10,816 nucleotides of DNA from positions 1-10,816 of the forward strand of contig SKNI01000471.1 in NCBI GenBank assembly GCA_007120615.1, written 5' to 3'. Position numbers and translations under genes: made by a program. Positions 6,687-10,816 of the stretch are shown in pieces. Position 1 is the stretch's first letter, and the number at the start of each line of letters is the position of its first letter. The stretch is from Myxococcales bacterium (GTDB lineage: Bacteria; Myxococcota_A; Bradymonadia; Bradymonadales; Bradymonadaceae). Below the pieces are notes generated by a model that ran no database searches, was not told the DNA's origin, and saw only the letters and a list, made by a program, of their open reading frames with translations.

Positions 6687-8546
6687 ATGGACCCCTTATT
6701 TTTCGATGACCAACTCGAAGGCGGACGTCCCACCACCAGGGACCGGGCCGAGATCGATGATAAATATAAGTGGAACCTCAATGATATTTACCCTGATTGG
6801 GACGCCTGGAAAAAGGACCTGGAGTTGATCCGCGAGGATATGGACGCCTTCGTCGAACTCAAAGGAACGATGAGTCAGGGACCCCAGCAGGTTCTGGCGG
6901 CCTTTGAGTTGAGCGACCGTATCGGGATGATGGCTTATAAATTATTTCGATTCCCCCAACTGACCTTTGATATCGATCAGCGAGACAACGAGGTTCAGGG
7001 ACGTCTGCAACAGGTGCAGGCGATATTTGCCGAGCATTCGGCGCGGTCGGCCTGGTTTACCCCGGAGATCTTGCAGATCGATCAAGAAGAAATCGAAGAA
7101 TGGATCGAGGAGACGCCCGGGCTGCAACCCTACGGCTTTCCCATCGCCGAGATGTATCGAAATCAGGAGCACGTCCTCGATGAAAAGGGCGAGGAGATTC
7201 TGGCCTACGGGAGCCGCTTTCGCTCCGCTCCTACCGAGGCCTATCGGGCGTTGACCACGGCGGATGTGAAATATAACACCATCGAACTCTCCGACGGAAC
7301 GACCACGGAAGTCAGCTACGGAGAGTACTCCAATATTCTCCACACCCGCCGCGAGCAGAGCGATCGAGCAAAAGCCTTTGAGGCTCTCTATTCGATCTTT
7401 GAGGACAAGAGAAATACCCACGCTGCCCTGTATAACGGGATCTGTCAGCGGGATTGGGCTCAGGCCCAGGCCAGAAATTATCCGAGCACGGCCGAGGCGG
7501 CGCTGGATAGCGATAATGTGCCCGTGTCTGTGCTGGAGACCTTGATTGAGACCGCTTCTTCCGGGGCCGAACCGCTTCGTCGCTATCATCGACTGCGCAA
7601 AGAAGTGCTGGGTCTTGAGGAGTATCATCCCTACGACGGCAGCATTCCTCTGGTAAATATCGACAAAAAATATCCTTACGACCAGGTCCGTGATCTGATC
7701 ATCGACTCGGTGGCTCCCCTGGGAGGGGCCTATCAGGAGCGAATGAAAGAAGCTCTCACCGGAGGCTGGCTGGACGTTTACGAAAACGACGGCAAGCGCT
7801 CGGGGGCGTATTCAGCGGGGGTCTACGGCGTTCATCCCTATATGCTGCTCAATTATACGGACACTCTCAACGATGTGTTCACCCTGGCCCATGAGCTCGG
7901 GCATACGCTGCACACCGAACTCTCCAGTGCCGCCCAGCCATTTGCCACCTCCAGCTATACGATTTTTGTCGCCGAAGTCGCCTCCACGACCAATGAAGCT
8001 TTGCTCCTCGATCATATGCTCAACAATACCGACGACCCCACCGAGCGAGCTCTTTTATTGCAGCAGGCCATCGACGGCATCGCCGGCACGTTTTACTCCC
8101 AGGCGCTCTTTGCCGACTATGAGTTGAGCGCCCACCGAGCGGTGGAAGAGGGCCAGCCGATGACGGCGGAGAGCCTCGACAAGATATATTTTGAGCGGCT
8201 TCAGGCCTTATACGGTGATGCCTTTACCCTGGACGACCTTTACCGGGTCACCTGGGCTCGGATTCCCCATTTTTACAACTCCCCCTATTACGTCTACCAA
8301 TACGCCACCTGTTATGCCTCATCGGCCAAAATCGTCACCGGGCTGCTCTCCGATGACGAATCTACCCGTCAAGAGACGGTGGAGCGCTATATCCGGCTTT
8401 TGGAGAGCGGTGGGAGCGACCATCCCATGAATCAGCTGCGCGATGCCGGCGTCGATCTCAACGATGCCGAAACCGTTCAGGCTGTCACCCGTCGCATGGA
8501 TGAATTGGTGGGGATGTTGGAAGAGGAGTTGAACGCTATTCGATGA
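6687..8546 (+). CDS. pepF: Oligoendopeptidase F, M3B family zinc metallopeptidase
   Basis: A cytoplasmic zinc endopeptidase that cuts short peptides, normally in peptide turnover. The 619-residue length is normal for PepF/M3B. The active site is HELGHTLH at 402-409: His402 and His406 bind zinc and Glu403 is catalytic. The third ligand is Glu430 in FVAEVAST (427-434), 24 residues after the second His, as expected for the family. The N-terminus (YKWNLNDIYPDWDAW) matches the usual PepF opening, and the C-terminal part contains the family-typical YYVYQYATCYASS. There is no signal peptide. The ATG at 6687 has GGAG (6677-6680) six bases upstream. A 124-base gap separates it from the lipoprotein gene; I see no convincing promoter or terminator there, only a short GCGG/CCGC stem at about 6608-6620. 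Its stop overlaps the end of the second kinase gene by 11 bases. Which peptides it cuts is not readable. Confidence 0.95.
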   Translation: MDPLFFDDQLEGGRPTTRDRAEIDDKYKWNLNDIYPDWDAWKKDLELIREDMDAFVELKGTMSQGPQQVLAAFELSDRIGMMAYKLFRFPQLTFDIDQRDNEVQGRLQQVQAIFAEHSARSAWFTPEILQIDQEEIEEWIEETPGLQPYGFPIAEMYRNQEHVLDEKGEEILAYGSRFRSAPTEAYRALTTADVKYNTIELSDGTTTEVSYGEYSNILHTRREQSDRAKAFEALYSIFEDKRNTHAALYNGICQRDWAQAQARNYPSTAEAALDSDNVPVSVLETLIETASSGAEPLRRYHRLRKEVLGLEEYHPYDGSIPLVNIDKKYPYDQVRDLIIDSVAPLGGAYQERMKEALTGGWLDVYENDGKRSGAYSAGVYGVHPYMLLNYTDTLNDVFTLAHELGHTLHTELSSAAQPFATSSYTIFVAEVASTTNEALLLDHMLNNTDDPTERALLLQQAIDGIAGTFYSQALFADYELSAHRAVEEGQPMTAESLDKIYFERLQALYGDAFTLDDLYRVTWARIPHFYNSPYYVYQYATCYASSAKIVTGLLSDDESTRQETVERYIRLLESGGSDHPMNQLRDAGVDLNDAETVQAVTRRMDELVGMLEEELNAIR

Positions 8547-10062
8547 TCTCTTGTAATTGATGAAGAGATACGAATTTATCGAGGACCGGGCGGTTCTGTT
8601 CTTCGAGGAAGTCGCGCATCTCTTTGGAGAAGACACCGCCGCTGATAAAGGCCAGTCGCTTCAGGTAGTGGGGCGCCTTCTTCTGGAGGGCTTCATAGAA
8701 GTTGCGTCCGTTCATATCGGGCATCATCACATCACAGATGACCAGATCGAACCGCTCGGGGTGGGCCGCCAGCCGGTCGAGTGCCTCCCGGGGATGGGCA
8801 CTGAACTTGAACCGGAAAAATCGTTTTAGGCGACGTCTCAGGGAGTTAAAAACCTCCGGTTCGTCGTCGATGAGCAGAACTCTCGGTCTCTCCTCATCGG
8901 GAGGGGGCTCAGGACTTGCCGCGGGCTCCACCGATATCTCTTCGACTTCCGTAGCCTCAGAGGGAGGAAAAATGAGCCGAAAAGTAGTGCCTGTGCCGGG
9001 CTGAGAGTCCACCTCAATATGGCCATTCATGGCCTCTACCAGTGTATGAACGATCGAGAGTCCCAGCCCCGTTCCTTCGCCGATTGCTTTGGTGGTAAAG
9101 AAGGGATCGAAGATCCGGTGGCGAATCTCGTCGTCAATTCCTTTGCCTGTATCGATGACCTCCACCATGGCCTGTCCATCGGTGGTAGTGGAGGTCTTGA
9201 TTTCGACCGTGTTTTCACAGGCTTCACCCAGCGGCAAAGCCTGAGTGGCATTGATCAATAGATTCAAAAAAATCTGCCCCAGACTGCGAGGATTGGCCTC
9301 CACCAGGGGGACGTCACCGTAGCTCTCCACGAGTTGGGCCCGATGGCGGATCTCATTTTTAGCCAGATTGACCGTCGATTGGAGACTCTTTCGAAGGTCG
9401 ACGGGCTTAAAATCGTCTCCAGCCGAATGGGAGAAAGTTTGCAACCCCCGAACGACTTCTTTCACTCGCAGGGCCCCCTTGATGGCCGCGTCCAGGGCTT
9501 CCTGGAAGTCTTCAGTAGATTCATCGAGGCCGTCTGCAACTTCTTGAATATACTCCAGATTTCCAAGAACGAAAGAGAGGGGGTTGTTGATCTCATGTGC
9601 CACGCCACCGGCGAGAGTTCCCAGTGACATCAACCGTTTGGCCACCGAAAGACGGGCCTCCAATCGCTTCCGCTCGGTGACGTCGCGGATTACTCCGACC
9701 AGAAAATGTCGCCCCTTCTCATCGATGAACCGGGTCTTCTTGGTAATAATGATATGCTCCACACCCTCGGCATCGGTGAAACTCTCTTCATTTTCATCGG
9801 GTTTGCCTGTGGAGAGAACCATATTGTCTCGCTCCCAGAATACGTCGGCTTCGGCTTTCGTAAAGAAGTCGTAATCCGATTTGCCCAGAAGTTCCTCCAG
9901 GGAGTACCCCATAGATTGACAACAGGCTTCATTTAAGAAGATCCACCGATGGCGGTCATCTTTGACGAAGATGGGATCGCCCATGCTATCGACGATTCGT
10001 CGCAGGAAGGTGCTTTCCCACTCATCGGGTCCAAATACCTCGGTTTCGTTGGTGTCTTTCAC
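8536..10062 (-). CDS. Soluble PAS hybrid histidine kinase with C-terminal receiver
   Basis: This 508-residue protein has no membrane segment. It carries a PAS domain (about 15-132, ending in the typical DVTERKRLE) and HisKA with GGVAHEINNP and phospho-accepting His156. Its HATPase_c domain has N-box NLLINATQAL (267-276), G1 DTGKGI (304-309), F-box DPFFTTK (319-325) and G2 GEGTGLGLS (328-336). A Pro/Glu-rich linker (366-393) leads to a receiver (394-506) with Asp399/Asp400, phosphoacceptor Asp444, Ser474 and Lys496. The Lys is followed by Phe-Val rather than the usual Pro-Phe. The start is GTG at 10062, with GAGGA (10068-10072, minus strand) five bases upstream; the next internal Met lies within the PAS domain and would truncate it. 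There is no output domain, so signalling would go to a partner protein outside the window. It converges on pepF. The ligand is unknown. Confidence 0.93.
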   Translation of the reverse strand: MKDTNETEVFGPDEWESTFLRRIVDSMGDPIFVKDDRHRWIFLNEACCQSMGYSLEELLGKSDYDFFTKAEADVFWERDNMVLSTGKPDENEESFTDAEGVEHIIITKKTRFIDEKGRHFLVGVIRDVTERKRLEARLSVAKRLMSLGTLAGGVAHEINNPLSFVLGNLEYIQEVADGLDESTEDFQEALDAAIKGALRVKEVVRGLQTFSHSAGDDFKPVDLRKSLQSTVNLAKNEIRHRAQLVESYGDVPLVEANPRSLGQIFLNLLINATQALPLGEACENTVEIKTSTTTDGQAMVEVIDTGKGIDDEIRHRIFDPFFTTKAIGEGTGLGLSIVHTLVEAMNGHIEVDSQPGTGTTFRLIFPPSEATEVEEISVEPAASPEPPPDEERPRVLLIDDEPEVFNSLRRRLKRFFRFKFSAHPREALDRLAAHPERFDLVICDVMMPDMNGRNFYEALQKKAPHYLKRLAFISGGVFSKEMRDFLEEQNRPVLDKFVSLHQLQEIIE

Positions 10063-10067
10063 CTTCG

Positions 10068-10072
10068 TCCTC
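10068..10072 (-). promoter_or_regulatory. Ribosome binding site supporting the GTG start of the second kinase
   Basis: Minus-strand GAGGA lies five bases before GTG (10060-10062). This fixes a non-ATG start for the kinase, since no ATG upstream of the PAS domain is available in that frame close by. Confidence 0.65.
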
Positions 10073-10088
10073 GATATAGATCTTCGAA

Positions 10089-10112
10089 AACACTCCGGTT
10101 TTGGGGAGTGTT
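10089..10112 (-). repeat. Perfect inverted repeat (8-base arms, 8-base loop) in the kinase leader
   Basis: The plus strand reads AACACTCC, then GGTTTTGG, then GGAGTGTT. The arms are fully complementary. It lies 16 to 39 bases upstream of the kinase ribosome site, next to the AT-rich block. It could be a 5' leader hairpin, an operator, or part of a weak terminator for transcripts arriving from the NUDIX gene: on the minus strand the second arm ends in a run of only four T. The repeat is certain; its role is not. Confidence 0.55.
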
Positions 10113-10178
10113 CTGCTGGCCGTGATAATATTTATATTCTTCATAGTAACCGGTTTCTTGGGGAATCGGTAGTTCGGT
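10113..10178. other. Intergenic spacer with AT-rich block
   Basis: Non-coding by appearance. Bases 10122-10147 are strikingly AT-rich; on the minus strand they include TATTAT (10125-10130) and TATAAA (10131-10136), either of which could be a -10 element for the second kinase. No -35 hexamer resembling TTGACA lies at proper spacing, so I do not call a promoter. A 40-codon frame from an ATG here overlaps the kinase start but lacks a ribosome site. Confidence 0.4.
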
Positions 10179-10279
10179 GATCGAGATCGAGGATCGAGGA
10201 TCGAGGATCGAGATCGAGGATCGAGGATCGAGGATCGAGATCGAGGATCGAGGATCGAGGATCGAGGATTGAGGATCAG
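10179..10279. repeat. GATCGAG heptamer tandem array with 27-base superperiod
   Basis: Fifteen units make up the array. Most are the 7-base GATCGAG, but units starting at 10179, 10206 and 10233 lose the last G, giving three 27-base blocks (6+7+7+7). The right end decays: GATTGAG at 10267 and GATCAG at 10274. Fourteen GATC sites fall within 101 bases. The array ends one base from the NUDIX stop codon (10281-10283). There are no spacers, so it is a simple tandem repeat and not CRISPR. It probably grew by slippage or unequal exchange at both the 7- and 27-base level. No function can be read from it. Confidence 0.95.
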
Positions 10280-10280
10280 A

Positions 10281-10706
10281 TTAGTAGATCTTTTCGGGGA
10301 TCGCCGGTACCAGGCCCCGGGGCACATCGGGGATCGGGAAGCCGCCCAACTCCAGGATGGGGAGGATCCGTCGCAGATCCATAATGGTGCCGATCTCCAG
10401 AAGGTCCGTAGGCCGAATCCACTCGAAGTCGATGCACTCCCGAGCGCGCAACGAGAGTTGGGAGCGGGGGCCGTTTAAGCTGCAGAGAAAATAATGTGCC
10501 GTCTCAAAGACAGCCAGGGGGCGTTCGATGGTGACGCGCAATCCGGTCTCTTCGAAGGCCTCTCGTACGCAGGCGACTTCGGGCCATTCATGCCGCCAGA
10601 TCGTTCCCCCGGGGGGGCACCATTGGCCACCTCGTCCTACTTGAAAAGCGCGCCGAATAAAGAGCAAATCGCCGCGATCCTCGATTAGAGCCCATGACGA
10701 ACTCAT
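10281..10706 (-). CDS. NUDIX hydrolase family protein
   Basis: A small cytoplasmic pyrophosphohydrolase that would cleave a nucleoside diphosphate linked to another group, using Mg2+ or Mn2+. The complete NUDIX box Gx5Ex7REUxEExGU is present at residues 34-56: Gly34, Glu40, Arg48-Glu49, Glu52-Glu53, Gly55 and Leu56. It is preceded by QWCPPGG, a normal lead-in. The total of 141 residues is typical for a single-domain NUDIX protein. The start chosen is ATG at 10706 because AAGGA (10712-10716, minus strand) lies five bases upstream; an ATG at 10721 would add five residues with a weaker site (GGTGA). The substrate cannot be assigned: Trp and aromatic residues around the box do not single out a subfamily. 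The stop codon abuts the heptamer array, and the second kinase lies 218 bases downstream in the same direction, so the two might share transcripts if nothing terminates between them. Confidence 0.88.
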   Translation of the reverse strand: MSSSWALIEDRGDLLFIRRAFQVGRGGQWCPPGGTIWRHEWPEVACVREAFEETGLRVTIERPLAVFETAHYFLCSLNGPRSQLSLRARECIDFEWIRPTDLLEIGTIMDLRRILPILELGGFPIPDVPRGLVPAIPEKIY

Positions 10707-10733
10707 GAGAATCCTTATCATTGATGTTCACCG

Positions 10734-10757
10734 TCACCGAGGCCATTGACTCGGTGA
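10734..10757 (-). repeat. Perfect inverted repeat (8-base arms, 8-base loop) upstream of the NUDIX gene
   Basis: TCACCGAG, then GCCATTGA, then CTCGGTGA; the arms are exactly complementary. It sits 28 bases upstream of the preferred NUDIX start (13 from the alternative start), a position suitable for an operator or leader hairpin. No T-run follows on either strand, so it is unlikely to be an intrinsic terminator. Confidence 0.5.
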
Positions 10758-10816
10758 AGGCAATTACGAAATTATTTTCTTCGTTGACGATGGGTATCGT
10801 CTTTACAAAGAGTAAA
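10758..10816. other. AT-rich right edge, possible upstream region of the NUDIX gene
   Basis: AT-richer than the rest of the window and without a supported gene. It holds a short stem GACGAT-GGGT-ATCGTC (10786-10801). A frame beginning with ATG at 10724 on the plus strand stays open to the end (31 codons), but it has no ribosome site and would start three bases from the alternative NUDIX start, so it is not called as a gene. Confidence 0.35.

Noticed and set aside
6942..7628. 228-codon antisense frame within pepF
   Set aside because: Shadow of pepF; no motif, no ribosome site.
10179..10279. CRISPR-like array
   Set aside because: Units are 6-7 bases, contiguous and without unique spacers; no cas genes nearby.
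10022..10327. Minus-strand frame of 101 codons with a repeated 9-residue motif (ILDPRSRSS type)
   Set aside because: The peptide repeat is just the 27-base DNA superperiod read in frame. The frame overlaps the NUDIX 3' end and the kinase start and has no ribosome site.
10724..10816. Possible start of a rightward gene running off the window
   Set aside because: No ribosome site, and too close to the NUDIX start to leave room for divergent promoters; only 31 codons visible.

Overview
The window looks like ordinary chromosomal DNA from a Gram-negative bacterium with moderately high GC. The outer-membrane Omp85-type barrel and Sec lipoprotein signal imply a double membrane. The two soluble PAS hybrid histidine kinases, long intergenic heptamer repeat and large modular outer-membrane protein fit a deltaproteobacterial (Myxococcota/Bradymonadales-like) genome. 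That placement is inference from gene style, not from a marker gene. I see no transposase, integrase, phage gene, CRISPR array, tRNA or rRNA. Layout, left to right: (1) the 3' end of an alpha/beta hydrolase, followed 10 bases later by a DusB-type tRNA-dihydrouridine synthase, both rightward and probably one operon. (2) A leftward soluble hybrid kinase (pseudo-receiver, PAS, HisKA, HATPase, receiver) whose stop overlaps the dus stop by 14 bases. (3) A 134-base divergent intergenic region with a good leftward sigma70-like promoter, then a rightward 1002-residue predicted lipoprotein. That protein joins a gluzincin-type metalloprotease domain, a PD40/TolB-like propeller and a C-terminal Omp85-like barrel in one chain. 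(4) A rightward oligoendopeptidase F (M3B). (5) A second leftward soluble hybrid kinase (PAS, HisKA, HATPase, receiver), overlapping the pepF stop by 11 bases and starting with GTG. (6) A 218-base intergenic stretch holding a perfect 8-8-8 inverted repeat, an AT-rich block and a 101-base GATCGAG heptamer array with a 27-base superperiod. (7) A leftward NUDIX hydrolase whose stop codon sits one base from the array, and about 95 bases of upstream DNA with further inverted repeats. How the genes relate: dus acts in tRNA modification and pepF in cytoplasmic peptide turnover. The two kinases end in receiver domains with no DNA-binding output, so they would need phosphorelay partners outside the window or act by protein contact. 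The divergent kinase/lipoprotein pair is the only arrangement here that hints at an envelope-related regulatory unit, and that link is inferred from position alone. No complete unknown defence or mobile system is evident. The most unusual objects are the protease-propeller-Omp85 fusion, the superperiodic heptamer array and the kinase pseudo-receiver with Glu at the phosphoacceptor position.
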